Assembly (NCBI GenBank): GCA_029237695.1
Contig: CM055266.1
Coordinates: forward strand, 122,564,569-122,628,568
From: Conchocele bisecta
Taxonomy: Eukaryota > Mollusca > Bivalvia > Lucinida > Thyasiridae
DNA: 64,000 nt
Direction of reading: 5' to 3'
The notes below the pieces were generated by a model that saw only the letters and a program-made list of their open reading frames with translations, ran no database searches and was not told the origin of the DNA. Below are positions 1 to 10,199 of this stretch, in pieces; position 1 is the stretch's first letter; every line of letters starts with the position of its first letter. A program made the position numbers and the translations under genes.

Positions 1-690
1 GAAAATAAAAACGTGATATGCTATGTATATACGTCTTAACCGGATATCCTCGGGACCCCGTTGTGTTTTATTTAGATGGCATTGACTGTAAGTTATTTGA
101 TTGCCGTGTCTGTTCATAATTGAAAATGATAACAAATCAGCATGAACTGTTTAATGACAGTGGTACCTATCGAAACCGGACACCCTGGGCACCTTCCAGG
201 GTGACCCTTTTAGAGAGGTTCCACTGTACTATATAATTCATTTTATCGACCTTTGTATTGACCCAATACGTGCTAAGCACGACTGACAACATAACACTGT
301 ATACAAATTAACCTGCTAAGAATTTACGGGTTACAACGAATTGAAACGTGACGTTCTATTGGAAGAACGACGTCACATGACGTTACCGAACGACGTCAGT
401 ATGATCACGTAACGTAAACAAATACGCATTCTTTTCAACGAAAACTGTTTATATTTGATCATCGGCTAGCATAAAACGTTACCTGATAAATAGAATACTA
501 GTCTAGTGTCTTTCGATATCACGATAACGAGGCTCGGCTCGGAAACGGCCTAGAATTGCCTGATAATCTTGATATCAACATATAGTAGCCTGGTATTCTC
601 TGTGAATGAGTATGATTTATGCAAGCATGTCCCAATGCATTATATACAGCATATTGAGTGCGTACTTCGCATACGTATACGATAGACATC
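1..690. other. No gene seen
   Basis: AT-rich sequence with only short, unconvincing ORFs. Clustered ACGT and GACGTCA-like words occur around 350-410 (cAMP-response-element-like), but nothing else supports a promoter there. Confidence 0.6.
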
Positions 691-699
691 ACTTCATAG

Positions 700-1245
700 G
701 TCACTTAACAGTCTCGTGGCTCGTCCCTGGAAATTTTAGATGGCTATTTTGTCTTTTTTATAGTGTTGAGCCCAAATGACTGTAGCGTACTCCAAGTGTG
801 GTCGTACTAAAGCCGTGTATATGATCAGAAACATCTCCTTTTCCATATATATGTAAATGTTTTGAATATTAAGCCGAAATTCCTGTTCGCTTTGCTAACC
901 TTTTCGCCTATGTGCAAATTGAACTTTAAATTGTTTTAAAATGTGACTCCTAGATCATTTTCCTTATCAACAGTTGCAATTTATTTCATGTTGCTGTCAG
1001 CATCTTTCATGACATACTTTCTTTGTGTGTTTAATTGTGTTGCTCATATGCATGTGTTTGCACTTCTTTACGTTAAATGTCATTTGCCATAGATTTGCCC
1101 AGTCACATGCTTTAATAATATTGGTTTGTAGTAGCAATTCTTGAGCTGGCTTACTGACTGCTGAATACAGTTGTGTGTCGTCCGCAAATAGTCGTAGTGT
1201 ACAGTTCATTGCGTCTGGTATGTCATTGATGAATATGTACGTATA
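700..1245 (-). pseudogene. Non-LTR retrotransposon reverse transcriptase fragment
   Basis: Reading the minus strand from about 1245, the frame gives INDIPDAMNCTLRLFADDT followed by a Trp-Gln-Met-x-Phe-Asn and Lys-Cys-Lys stretch. This is the catalytic FADD block and the following thumb-side motif of LINE reverse transcriptases. After an early stop near 997 a different frame carries LVRPHLEYATVIW at about 800, another LINE RT landmark. The piece lacks the fingers, the endonuclease and the 3' end, and is interrupted by stops and at least one frame change, so it is a dead fragment. The FADD/WQM/KCK pattern fits CR1/Jockey-like clades, but I cannot assign one. Confidence 0.8.
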
Positions 1246-1249
1246 TAAT

Positions 1250-2772
1250 ACGTTTTAATTACGTTTTAATACCTTTTAGTTGGTATCTGCTACTTATATC
1301 GAAACACCACGTTAATTTTGAACATGCCCACAACAAACGTGGCGGGAGAAATCATCATTACGTATATACCGTATCGAATATATTTTAAAACGTATTGTGC
1401 CGTTTTACTATGTTTTAAAAGCGTAGTACTGCCTAGCCCTCAATACCTGACAGTGTAACTGGGGCTTAACGTTTTGGTATAACGATTCTCTGAAAGTATA
1501 TTGACGTTTATTGCTGTCTCCGGAAATGTATTCAACATACAAATGTTGCATGGGAGACAAATTCATATAAGTCATATGGCTTGTTTTCGAATCCCAACTT
1601 TCTTGTATTGTCATGTATATTGTTATTTGTAATTCATAAATAAATATTGTTTAAACCAAATGTTGCATGCATATTTGGAGATTCGATCTGGCACTTTTCT
1701 GACATTGTCCAACAGCGACGGAGCCATTTTGAACTATATTTTGTATAATAAGTATTATACTCTTAAATACTGCGGACGAAAGGCGATCTAACTGTTGTGG
1801 CTTGTGCTATCGGTCCGTATGTACTCAAGTAATGGGTTACCTGATATACAACCACCTGCGTTAATTTTGCCCATATCATTAACGTTTCTGAACATATATC
1901 GACAATGCCAACTTGCAGTCAAACAATCTGATAATATGAGCGTCTGAGCTGTAAGACAGCCCCGCCTCAGTCAATCAAGATGCTTGATTTCAACCACAAT
2001 ATTAGAGTACATATGGTTTGAAATAAATAATCTGATAAATAATGGAAAGATTAGCGCAAGCTTTAGTGTAAATATAGAGAGTGTGATTTAATAGGTGGCG
2101 CTGTCAGATTACTGAATATAAGTATGTGTCTCGCGTGATTGTAGGTGAAACATTCCTAGTGTGGACGAACGGAAGCAGATAAAACTGCTATGACGCAGAT
2201 GAATAACACAGTACATTAAATGTTACTGCCATCGGCAAAAAAATGCATTGCAGCAAATTCCTTTTGTTTGTTGTTTGTGTGGCTTTCTTTCCTTTTTATT
2301 CGTTGTTCTTGTTTTGTTGTTGTTCCTTTTTAATGTTCAACTGTGAGGAGACCGTACTCATTGAGTCATTCCCCATATCATGTATTCATAAGTATTTGCT
2401 TCTGTTATCATGTGACATTCACATTAACCACGTGTATTGGTGCATGCATAAAGTTATGTTTCGAAACACATTGACGAATATAATATTATGTCGCATTTAA
2501 CCAGAAATAATACAGATGGGGCATCCATATTTACGTTCTGGAGCCTACCTGAATACGGCCACATGCCCAAGACCAATGTCAAATGACTGAATCTAATGCC
2601 GAACAGCTCTTTCTTTTATAATTGGCGTTAAAGTTGTTATATACCTCTATATACACGTTGATTAAGCATGTACCATAAATAAATAATTAACATATATGTA
2701 TGTCTTTCGTTCCCTTATTTTACACCACAAAGGTCAGACATCAAGAGTCAGTTGTAACCATTTCCCAGTGGC
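1250..2772. other. No gene seen
   Basis: AT-rich with no coding signature. The 85-codon ORF at 2243-2500 is rich in Phe, Cys and Leu because of a T-rich strand and looks spurious. Confidence 0.6.
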
Positions 2773-3022
2773 CAGGGGCGGATCCTGCATTTGGGGAACG
2801 GGGGTGTCTAGTTGCGAATGTAACTCTTGCAATCTACTCCCGTACCGTCCGTAGCTACCTAGTTAAGCTCTTCGAAATGCACTTTCTTGTGTTTTACGGC
2901 ATTTAAATTCAGACTCCAACTGGTGTTAAACTGTGATCTATGTAAACTCCGTGGCTGAACGGGGGTGGGATGCAACCCCGGAAACCCCTCCCCCACATCC
3001 ACCCCCTCCAGATACGCCCCTG
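2773..3022. repeat. GC-rich short inverted-repeat element
   Basis: The segment opens with CAGGGGCGGATCC and closes with GATACGCCCCTG, an imperfect inverted pair about 225 bp apart. The interior is G-rich on the left and C-rich on the right. A related GC-rich stretch ending CTGGATCCGCTCCTG lies near 46755-46996. The subsegment at about 2810-2862 (GCAATCTACTCCCGTACCGT) recurs in inverted orientation near 27433-27492 and, diverged, near 25750-25810. It looks like a non-autonomous dispersed element. Confidence 0.5.
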
Positions 3023-4315
3023 GTAGCACCGTAGCTTGTTGACATGTCGTTATACATCACCTAGCAAATTAAATTAGCCATTTCTGATTACTTGTTTAGC
3101 CAGTTAGAACACTATATGTTAAGTTATAACTAGAGAAAGGTCAATAGGGTCATCGCTATATACCCACTTTTCAAAATTCCGATGTCTGACACGGAGAGAT
3201 AATCCATGAGTCGGAATCATATCAAAAATTTAAATTGTATATGTGTATCCACACACCATAAGGAAGCCACATACCAGATATCAAGTTCGCAACAACTATA
3301 TGGTTCATCTGTTTAAATTTTTGCAATGCAAAACTGCGAACTAAGTCCAAAGAGGTAGACTTAAAGTAGCAAAACAATGTAAAAACTATTGAGACATGTT
3401 AACTAATTCAAGATGGCCGCCAAAATATGTTAAATAATTTGTATAATAATAAAACACCATCGTGTAAGCTGGAATGAAAGTTTTGTGTTACATGGTAGCT
3501 AGAATGAAAGTATCACTTCTACATCCTGAAACTTATTTTGCAAGGATTTAAATGAATACGAAGGGTGTTTGTTCCAAATCCAACGTTTCCGTGAAATCCA
3601 TGGTGTTTTGTGACCAACATTAAAGCATAGGCTGTATTACCATCGGATTATATTCAACCACTATGTCAATTAAAATACGTGTATTCATGTATACAGTAAA
3701 TAATGATGAATATTAACACTATATATCTATTGTGCAACAAAACCTATAATACACCATGTTATTTCAAGTATGCCATTTGTATTGTTTCTTCTTTAAAAAT
3801 AATGGCCACTATACAATAACGTATATCTTGTACTTGTAGCTGCTAATTAGCTGATAAAATGTAAACCTATAAAACCGGATTATTTCAACTTTAAATACTT
3901 CTTCTACCATTAAATGTGTTACACCGAACATTATACAAGCATCGTGATCACGTCAGTCAGTCGTTTGTAAATTTCAAAATGGCCGCCATTAAATATGTTG
4001 TGGCTACTCATGCTCATAATACTTGTCGTAAAACAGGTTGTTGCTCTCCTACGACAGAAATTATATTTACATTTATACGGCGTATATACAGTATGCATCT
4101 ACTATATGGTCCATAAATATTATATGTGTCGTCACGATAATACTAATAATGCAATGCGCTAAAACTTCCAATTTAAAATATGTGATCTATATTTATTTTA
4201 AGCATAGAAACTGTATACCAGGTACTTTATGAGATAATATTCCAGACTCGAATGCCTACTATGACATGTGTATGTTAATAAATTCAGCTTTTAATATCAC
4301 TTTATGCTATTATCT
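3023..4315. other. No gene seen
   Basis: AT-rich intergenic DNA with no convincing ORF. It contains two copies of the short AA(G/A)ATGGCCGCC word (near 3412 and 3977) that recurs elsewhere in the window. Confidence 0.6.
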
Positions 4316-4740
4316 ATGGAAGCGTCCTGGTGCCAATGCTAAAATATTTTTATCTCATAATTAGGATATACTAAGTCCTAATTAGGAGATACTAACTCCT
4401 AATTAGGACTTAGTAACTCCTAATTAGGACTTAGTATCTCTTAGTTAGGAGTTAGTAAGTCATAATTAGGAGTTACTAAGTCCTAATTAGGAGATATTAA
4501 GTCCTAATTAGGAGTTACTAAGTCCTAATTAGGAGATATTATCTCCTAATTAGTAGTTAGTAAGTCCTAATTAGGAGATAATAAGTCCTAATTAGGAGTT
4601 ACTAAGTCCTAATTAGGAGTTAGTATCTCCTAATTAGGACTTATTAACTCCTAATTAGGACTTACTAACTCCTAATTAGGAGATAGTATCTCCTAATTAG
4701 GATATAAAATATTTCAGCATTGGCACCAGGACGCTTCCAT
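4316..4740. mobile_element. Foldback element filled with CTAATTAG minisatellite
   Basis: The left end begins ATGGAAGCGTCCTGGTGCCA and the right end is its near-exact reverse complement, so this is a 425-bp unit with terminal inverted repeats of at least 24 bp. The interior is an array of roughly 17-18-bp units, each built on the palindrome CCTAATTAGG and joined by short linkers (AGATA, ACTTA, AGTTA and similar). No ORF is present. It is non-autonomous and strongly self-complementary on each strand. Confidence 0.8.
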
Positions 4741-5064
4741 ATGGAAGCGTCCTGGTGTCAATGCTGAAATATTTTTATCTCCTAAGTCCTAATTAGGAGA
4801 TACTAAGTTCTAATTAGGACTTAGTAACTCCTACTTAGGACTTAGTATCTCCTAATTAGGAGTTAGTAAGTCCTAATTAGGACTTATTAACTCCTAGTTA
4901 AGAGATATTATCTCCTAATTAGGACTTAGTAACTCCTAACTAGGCCTTAGTAACTCCTAATTAGGAATTAGTATCTCCTAATTAGGACTTACTAACTCCT
5001 AATTAGGAGATATTATCTCCTAATTAGGATATAGTATCTCCTAATTAGGACTTAGTAACTCCTC
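4741..5064. mobile_element. Second, truncated copy of the CTAATTAG foldback element
   Basis: It starts immediately after the first copy with ATGGAAGCGTCCTGGTGTCA and the same palindromic array. It stops at about 5064 in CTCCTCACCC without the expected right terminal repeat. The two copies are therefore head-to-tail, the second lacking its right end. Confidence 0.75.
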
Positions 5065-6224
5065 ACCCATTGAATAATGGCAAAACACCTACCTTAATAA
5101 CTCCATAAAAGTATTTTCGTTGTGTCAATGGTACCTAGTAGTGGTCATTAGACGTGTTAATTGCATAGATGCCGATATCTGAAATATGATACAATGTTAA
5201 AAACTAAAGAATTTTTCACAATTCCCCACCCACACATTTTACAAAGGAAATTTTACATCTAATGAATTTCATTTATGTTATGCACTGTCACTTGCTTATA
5301 AATTGTTTAAATGCATATGCAACTACTTAGGCGCTACTAATAGCTATCCGTGCACACTGCATATACAGTGTGTCCGAGTATTCGTCCGGCTGTCCGTCCG
5401 CTTCGCATTTACGTAGTGAAGGCAACAAATACGCTATATGCGTCTCAGTTTGCAAATCTCTCTCGGTGTCTATTAATTGTATCAATGGTAATTGTACTTA
5501 CTAGTGATTGCAATATATGCTTGATGTCCATATTCTGATTACATACTGTCTACAGCAGATGGTCAATGCTAAAACAAAGTAGTTTTAACGGTAAAGCGAC
5601 ACCTCGGCCCTAGAGACCTCGGCCCTCGGCCCTAAGACACCTCGGCCCTAAAATACTTCGACACTAATTTAAAAAACTGCTATAAACACTGATTTTTATG
5701 TTTATAAAGGAAAACAAGTGTCTTCAGATGTAGTACATACACTTAACAATTGCTATGTGCGGTAGCAATACATAATTTATATTGTATAAATATATATTTC
5801 AGATTACAACTAGGAGGACAAATATAAGATATATAACAGACTATAACAGAATGTATGTACCCGAACCCCGAACTTTCCCTCCACACACACATACATGTAC
5901 ACGCTTAGCATTATAATGTTACTTCCTTGAATAAATGGCGAATGTGGTAGACACAGAGAAGGATGTACAGATTAATTCACATATAAGGCACATTTCTCGT
6001 CCTGTGGTCGGTGTACAAGTTTAGATTGTGTATGTACATCAAAGACATTCCGATGTTAATGAAGGTGTTAATCATCAGTTTGAACACATCCCATAATCTC
6101 ATTGAAGTGTATTAAAGTAAACACTTACAGATAATTAGCAGTTAACGAAAAATGCCATCATCACAACGGAATGGACCCCTGTCTGGAGTGTGATCTTGAG
6201 GTACGTCCTCTGCCACACGCCGTA
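5065..6224. other. Intergenic DNA left of the large element
   Basis: No convincing ORF. A cluster of five degenerate ACCTCGGCCCTA words at 5597-5664 is listed separately. The DNA immediately left of 6225 is ordinary non-coding host sequence. Confidence 0.55.
5597..5664. repeat. Short tandem ACCTCGGCCCTAAG repeats
   Basis: About five imperfect copies of a 14-16-bp word containing CTCGGCCCTA. The reverse complement (GGGCCGAGGTGTCTTA) forms a similar cluster at 32283-32375. Flanks are also alike in inverse orientation (GTTTTAACGGTAAAG here; CTAAAGCATTTTAAC there), so both clusters look like copies of the same element. Confidence 0.7.
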
Positions 6225-6229
6225 GCATG

Positions 6230-6423
6230 AGTAGTATATAAGAGTCACAATGATACCATCACCTCTGGAAGGCACCGGCTACGCGCGGCACCTTCCACAG
6301 CATGATGGTATCATTTGTGACTCTTATATACTACTACCGCGAGACCATATATTTATGACATGAGAAGATACACCATATTAGAGATAAAAATCCCTATGTT
6401 ATACTCAGTATATATATACAACA
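6230..6423. repeat. Left terminal inverted repeat with internal palindrome
   Basis: Reverse-complementary to 19559-19752 with one mismatch seen by eye (GAAGATA here, GAAAATA in the right copy). The outer 106 bp (6230-6335) folds back on itself: arm 6230-6261 pairs with 6303-6335 with a single bulged base. Inside, TGGAAGG (6266-6272) pairs with CCTTCCA (6291-6297) around a GC-rich tip. The target duplication GCATG is at 6225-6229. A 13-nt palindrome TATACTCAGTATA sits at 6400-6412, near the inner edge. Confidence 0.95.
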
Positions 6424-6449
6424 TAATGATTCTAGTTAAGTGTGCGTGA

Positions 6450-6662
6450 TTGAAGACAGGTAGTCACGAGAGATGTTTTCTCACCGGTATTTACGAATAT
6501 TGCAAACATCACCGTGCATGGATGCGAAGAGGTTCCGTTTCGCCTCGCCCATGTCGGCATTGTGGGGTAGGGACCAAAGCCGAGTCATTGCTATGTCCAC
6601 CATGCGGTGGCACTCAGGCTACTCATCGAATGGTTAACAAGGGATTACGTGCTCGCAAGTAG
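6450..6662 (+). CDS. Small CxxC zinc-ribbon-like protein
   Basis: A 70-residue ORF just inside the left terminal repeat. It contains CRHC and a downstream CPPC pair about 15 residues later, plus an upstream C-x8-C-x2-H cluster, so it could fold as a small treble-clef or zinc-ribbon. It is rich in Arg and Lys. No family is recognised. The position next to the terminus, transcribed inward, is where small regulatory genes of Polinton-like elements are often found, but that is context only. It could also be a chance ORF or the end of a longer broken gene. Confidence 0.4.
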   Translation: MKTGSHERCFLTGIYEYCKHHRAWMRRGSVSPRPCRHCGVGTKAESLLCPPCGGTQATHRMVNKGLRARK

Positions 6663-6827
6663 TATCGTTTAGTAATAATTCAAATCGGAAAGTCAGTTAG
6701 AAAGATAGAATCGATCTAATAAGTCACGGTGTTTCTACAGCATTAAAACACTGTAAAAAACATTATCAAACTAATTTTATAAAATTAGAAAATTGAACAG
6801 AAAAAGAAATAAAAATATTATAACAAA

Positions 6828-7166
6828 ATGGATAATAAAATAGAATGGGAATTGGAATTTTGTAATGTCTTTGGTGAAAAATATTACTATAAATTGAAAA
6901 CAGTATGCAGAATCGAATACATGAAATATCAGCGTAATTTATTACGCTCCGATAAAAGCGTTGCATTTACAATATTATACCGGCAATTATGTCGCCGGTA
7001 CAAGGATCAAATTCGTGAAACGAAGCGACTAAATAGGATCGGAGAACAACTACCGGAACATCATAAAACTAATTTTATAAAACATTTTAAAATCAACGAT
7101 TCGTTTACGGATATGCGTTTCTACAATCATATTGTAATGGATTTGAAAATTCTAATTGGAAATTGA
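6828..7166 (+). CDS. Small basic protein, tandem copy 1
   Basis: A 112-residue ORF of unknown function starting MDNKIEWELEF. The central block IEYMKYQRNLLRSDK and the downstream ILYRQLC are repeated almost unchanged in the next ORF, so the pair are paralogues from a local duplication. The duplicated unit includes upstream DNA: the word AAATTGAACAGAAAAA precedes both start codons (6790-6805 and 7159-7174). The protein is Lys/Arg/Tyr-rich with no membrane segment or signal peptide. Reuse of the block by a paralogue supports it being a real gene. It is not a family I can name. Confidence 0.55.
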   Translation: MDNKIEWELEFCNVFGEKYYYKLKTVCRIEYMKYQRNLLRSDKSVAFTILYRQLCRRYKDQIRETKRLNRIGEQLPEHHKTNFIKHFKINDSFTDMRFYNHIVMDLKILIGN

Positions 7167-7202
7167 ACAGAAAAAAACAAGTACCAATATTATTAGAGAA
7201 AA

Positions 7203-7592
7203 TGGATAATACAATAGAATTTGAATTGCAAATTTTTAATGACTGTTGAAGATGTTTAAGAAGCTTACGGGGGTTATAATCCTGTATATAAATTCTATAA
7301 AATGAGAACACTAGGTGATATCGAATACATGAAATACCAGCGTAATTTATTACGCTCCGATAAAAACGTTACATTTCCAATATTATACCGGCAATTATGT
7401 CAACTATACAAGAGGCAAATACAAACATTAAGACGGATAATGCGTATCGGATATGAAACTAAGGTGTATTATACAAAAAAATTAAAACCCAACGATTCGT
7501 TTACGAATGTACATTTATACGATATCGCTTATAAAGATATTGAAAAATTATTATTGAAAAAAAAAACAAAAAAACTACTAATTAATTTATAA
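7203..7592 (+). pseudogene. Small basic protein, tandem copy 2 (5' part broken)
   Basis: The paralogous start codon is at 7203 (MDNTIEFELQ, compare MDNKIEWELE in copy 1), but that frame stops after 15 residues at a TGA near 7248. The conserved remainder is open from 7302 (MRTLGDIEYMKYQRNLLRSDK) to 7592 in another frame. The 96-residue 3' part keeps the shared core plus a Lys-rich tail. Either the gene was shortened to start at 7302 or this copy is decaying. Function unknown. Confidence 0.5.
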
Positions 7593-7844
7593 CCGAGTGT
7601 ATTTTCATTATCGAAGGTATGTAAACGGGCTATCTGAAATTATTTTTCATCAACCTCGAGCGGTCTTATAGGAACGCCGTTGTCATACTTTGAGTGTATG
7701 TTTCCTTATCGGTGGTATGTAAACTGGCAATCTGAATTTATTTTTGTATCCGGCGTAATTCTCAGTGAAAAACACATGTTGTATAGGTATGTAAATTTGT
7801 TTACTGCACCAAAATAATTAATTTTATAATTTTCTTTAAATTAA
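7593..7844. other. Non-coding gap with short direct repeats
   Basis: No ORF of note. The phrase TTATCGAAGGTATGTAAACG near 7610 recurs, diverged, near 7708 (TTATCGGTGGTATGTAAACT) and 7783 (GTATGTAAAT), giving three loosely spaced repeats, each followed or preceded by CTGAA(A/T)TTATTTTT. Purpose unknown. Confidence 0.5.
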
Positions 7845-7856
7845 TTATTTTGGTGC
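7806..7856. terminator. 19-bp perfect hairpin at gene end
   Basis: GCACCAAAATAATTAATTT (7806-7824) pairs exactly with its reverse complement at 7838-7856, leaving a 13-nt loop. It overlaps the stop codon (7845-7847) of the minus-strand membrane protein gene. The placement suggests a transcript 3'-end or processing signal; this is an inference from position only. Confidence 0.45.
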
Positions 7857-8471
7857 TGTAACATTTCTTTCGACTTTATCTCCAAGTTTTTCCCTAAATT
7901 TATCCCAATCAGTACTCTCAATCTTGGGCATGGTGGCGCGCGCTTTGATTCTAATATCATTTTTTAATTTTTCATATCTCCCCATTTCTTCCACCACGGA
8001 TTCAAACTCTAAATTTGATATTTTCTTATCGGCCAACGCTTTGGACACCATAACGTCGATGGTATTTTTCTTCGACCTGGCGAGAACAGATATTCTATCA
8101 TGTTTTCTACATTTTTTCTCGAGTTTTCCACCCGACGCCCTAATTACCATACACAACAACCCAGAAACGGCCGACACCGCACATAAAATCCCCGCTACAG
8201 GAACCGTTATAATGGTGGATATAGTTACAGCTGTCCCCACCCCACACAACACAGAAACACTCGCTAGAGCCGTGCTAGATGCTTCAGCCGTGTTCACCTC
8301 GCGTCTATATTTTTTAGCGTTTCTTTTTCTATTTGTATATTCTCTAACTAAAATATCCTGCATAGCGACGATATTATTCAACCTAAAATCTGAACTTCTT
8401 TCGTTAATTGTACACAGTGTTGATGGAGTGGTATTGACAATTGGAAGCGTTGATTCGTTCATGATTTTCAA
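7845..8471 (-). CDS. Two-helix membrane protein of Polinton type
   Basis: 208 residues. A charged N-terminal region (ending NRKRNAKKYRREVN) leads into a long Ala/Val/Gly/Thr-rich stretch at about residues 65-110 that reads as two membrane helices. A basic C-terminal half follows, with KKCRKHDRISVLARSKKNTI and a predicted helical ISNLEFESVVEEMGRYEKLK. The pattern 'basic segment, hydrophobic hairpin, HxKIxxLAxxKxN-like segment, acidic helix' is one I associate with an uncharacterised protein recurrent in metazoan Polintons. It is intact here. An internal Met at 8462 is an alternative start. Its role could be virion membrane or assembly; no enzymatic motif is seen. Confidence 0.65.
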   Translation of the reverse strand: MKIMNESTLPIVNTTPSTLCTINERSSDFRLNNIVAMQDILVREYTNRKRNAKKYRREVNTAEASSTALASVSVLCGVGTAVTISTIITVPVAGILCAVSAVSGLLCMVIRASGGKLEKKCRKHDRISVLARSKKNTIDVMVSKALADKKISNLEFESVVEEMGRYEKLKNDIRIKARATMPKIESTDWDKFREKLGDKVERNVTAPK

Positions 8472-8482
8472 TATATTAGTAT

Positions 8483-8821
8483 TTACAAAATAAGTTCAAT
8501 TAACAATGAGACAATAGTGGAAGAACTCTCTGGGTCACCGATTTTCGTAACAAAGTTAATAACACTACCTTTGGAAAGTCTAATTCGATCATAACCGGAG
8601 AACGAAACCACCGTCGAACTATCTCCAGAGATTTTAGTGACTCCAACCCCTCGTTCTTCCCCATCTACTACAATATTTATCGCGACCGCGCCCACAGGTT
8701 TACCACTACCATTAACCGAGCAGACCGCCATTTGGATAACTTCACCTGCAGCTGTCATAGTGTATCCCCCCACATTATTACACTCGCTTTGCACCGAACG
8801 AATATTCATAGTGCCCCTCAA
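8483..8821 (-). CDS. Candidate beta-rich fibre head protein
   Basis: 112 residues, predicted almost entirely beta: alternating hydrophobics, many Gly/Ser/Val, no Lys-rich helices. It ends in SSSTIVSLLIELIL, a typical last strand of a trimeric jelly-roll head. Its start overlaps the 3' end of the coiled-coil fibre gene by 44 nt in another frame. The fibre shaft's C-terminus and this protein's N-terminus abut, so they may originally have been one protein (shaft plus head) separated by a frameshift, or two overlapping genes. Seen: length, composition, overlap. Inferred: the head role. Confidence 0.5.
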   Translation of the reverse strand: MRGTMNIRSVQSECNNVGGYTMTAAGEVIQMAVCSVNGSGKPVGAVAINIVVDGEERGVGVTKISGDSSTVVSFSGYDRIRLSKGSVINFVTKIGDPESSSTIVSLLIELIL

Positions 8822-10163
8822 CCAATGGGCCCCGCTTCTCAGCCCAAACTGCTATGGCACGTTTTACCGTTTTCATTGTTCGCACTATTCCGACAAGCGC
8901 ACTGTTTGCGTTATATGCCTCAGTACGAATATTATAAGAGGCCTCCTCAAGAGCTTTGGTCGCGGCTGTACGATCATGTTTCAGTTTATCAGAAACTTCG
9001 GTTATCTTTCCGTCTAGTTCGGTAAGTGCCGCTTCTCTGCTGAGAGAGTCCTCTAAGCGCAACGCATCATAAGCCTCCGTAATGGTCGCCTGGTGGCCTT
9101 TTAGGGCTTTCTCAACACCCGACCGGGCCTCTTTTTGAAATTTGGTTATTTTTCCGTCTAGTTCGGCAACCGCCGCTTCTCTGACGAGAGAGTCCTCTGA
9201 GCGCAACACCCTATAAACCTCCGTAAGGTCCACCTGGTGGTCTTCTCGGGCTTTCTCAATACCCGTTCGGACCCCCTCAACCCCCAACCGGGCCTCTTTT
9301 CGAAATTTGGTTATTTTTTTGTCTAGTTCAGTAAGTGCCGCTTCTCTGTTGAGAGAGTCCTCTGAGCGCAACGCCCCATAAGCCTCCGCAATGGCCTCCT
9401 TGTGGTCTTCTCGGACCCCCTCAACCCCCGACCTGGTCTCTTTCAGAAATTCGGCTATTTTCCCGTCTAGTTCAGTAAGTGTAGCTTCTCTGTTGAGAGA
9501 GTCCTCTAAGCGCAACGCATCATAAGCCTCCGCAAGGGCCTCCGCAAGGTTCGACTGGTTGTCTTCTCGGACTTTATCAATACCCGACCGGGTCTCTTTT
9601 CAAAATTTTGTTATTTTTTTATCTAGTTCGGCAACCGCCGCTTCTCTGACGAGAGAGTCCTCTGAGCGCAACACCTCATAAGCCTCCGTAAGGTCCGCCT
9701 GGTGGTCTTCTCGGGCTTTCTCAATACCCGACGTGGTCTCTTTTCGAAATTTTGTTATTTTCCCGTCTAGTTCGGTAAGTGTCGCTTCACTGATGAGAGT
9801 GTCCTTTAAGAGCAACGCATCATAAGCCTCCGTAAGGTCCGCCTGGTGGTCTTCTCGGACTTTATCAATCCCCAACCGGGCCTCTTTTCGAAATTTGGTT
9901 ATTTTTTCACCTAGTTCGTTTAGTTCCGTATACGTTTCTTCAAGACTTTGTGTATTCACAGCCAGGGCATATTCTCTAAGTTGTGATAGTAGACTCCTGT
10001 GAATCTCGTCCGTGGCCACCGATATAGTTATATTGATCAAGGCCTTTGTTTTTTGGGTAGTTAAAAAGTCGCCCTCTGTCTGGATGAATCCCCCTTCTGT
10101 CGGTTCCAAATTCTTTGAATTTGTCACCCAATCGGAAGAACTACCTGGTCCGTATATACTCAT
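8778..10163 (-). pseudogene. Coiled-coil fibre-like protein with ~50-residue repeats, one in-frame stop
   Basis: Start chosen at MSIYGPGSSS (10163); an upstream in-frame Met at 10199 would add 12 residues. The N-terminal ~80 residues are unique. After that come about six copies of a ~48-55-residue unit whose landmarks are DSLxREAALTELD, KITKFRKE and KxREDHQ. All show heptad-like spacing of Leu, Val and Ile, so a long trimeric or dimeric coiled coil is likely. Each unit is about 145-165 bp in DNA. The frame is open for the whole length except a single TGA at 9600-9602, exactly where other units read CGA (Arg) in KFRKE, consistent with one C-to-T change. The C-terminal 60 residues leave the repeat. 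Resembles viral fibre shafts; homology not established. Confidence 0.65.
8990..9915. repeat. Intragenic tandem repeat of the fibre gene
   Basis: About six imperfect copies of a unit of roughly 145-165 bp. Landmarks on the plus strand are TCTCTG(A/T)(C/T)GAGAGAGTCCTC, AGCCTCCG(T/C)AA and TGGTCTTCTCGG. One unit near 9250-9300 carries an extra 24-bp insertion (plus-strand ACCCGTTCGG / ACCCCCTCAACC) that itself duplicates part of the unit. Unequal exchange could change shaft length. Confidence 0.85.
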
Positions 10164-10199
10164 TTTCAATAATGTTGATAATATATATATTACGAACAT

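Noticed and set aside
2243..2500. Small membrane protein gene
   Set aside because: Hydrophobicity follows from a T-rich strand; no start context, neighbours or homology to support it.
4316..5064. CRISPR-like array
   Set aside because: No unique spacers between repeats; units are palindromic and contiguous within an element with inverted ends.
7924..8493. 189-codon plus-strand ORF opposite the membrane protein gene
   Set aside because: Antisense shadow of the minus-strand gene, which has a coherent charged/hydrophobic architecture; the plus-strand product has none.
8778..9515. Structural-maintenance or myosin-like coiled-coil host gene
   Set aside because: The repeats lie within the element boundaries, between penton-like and membrane protein genes on the same strand, so a fibre-like element protein is more economical.
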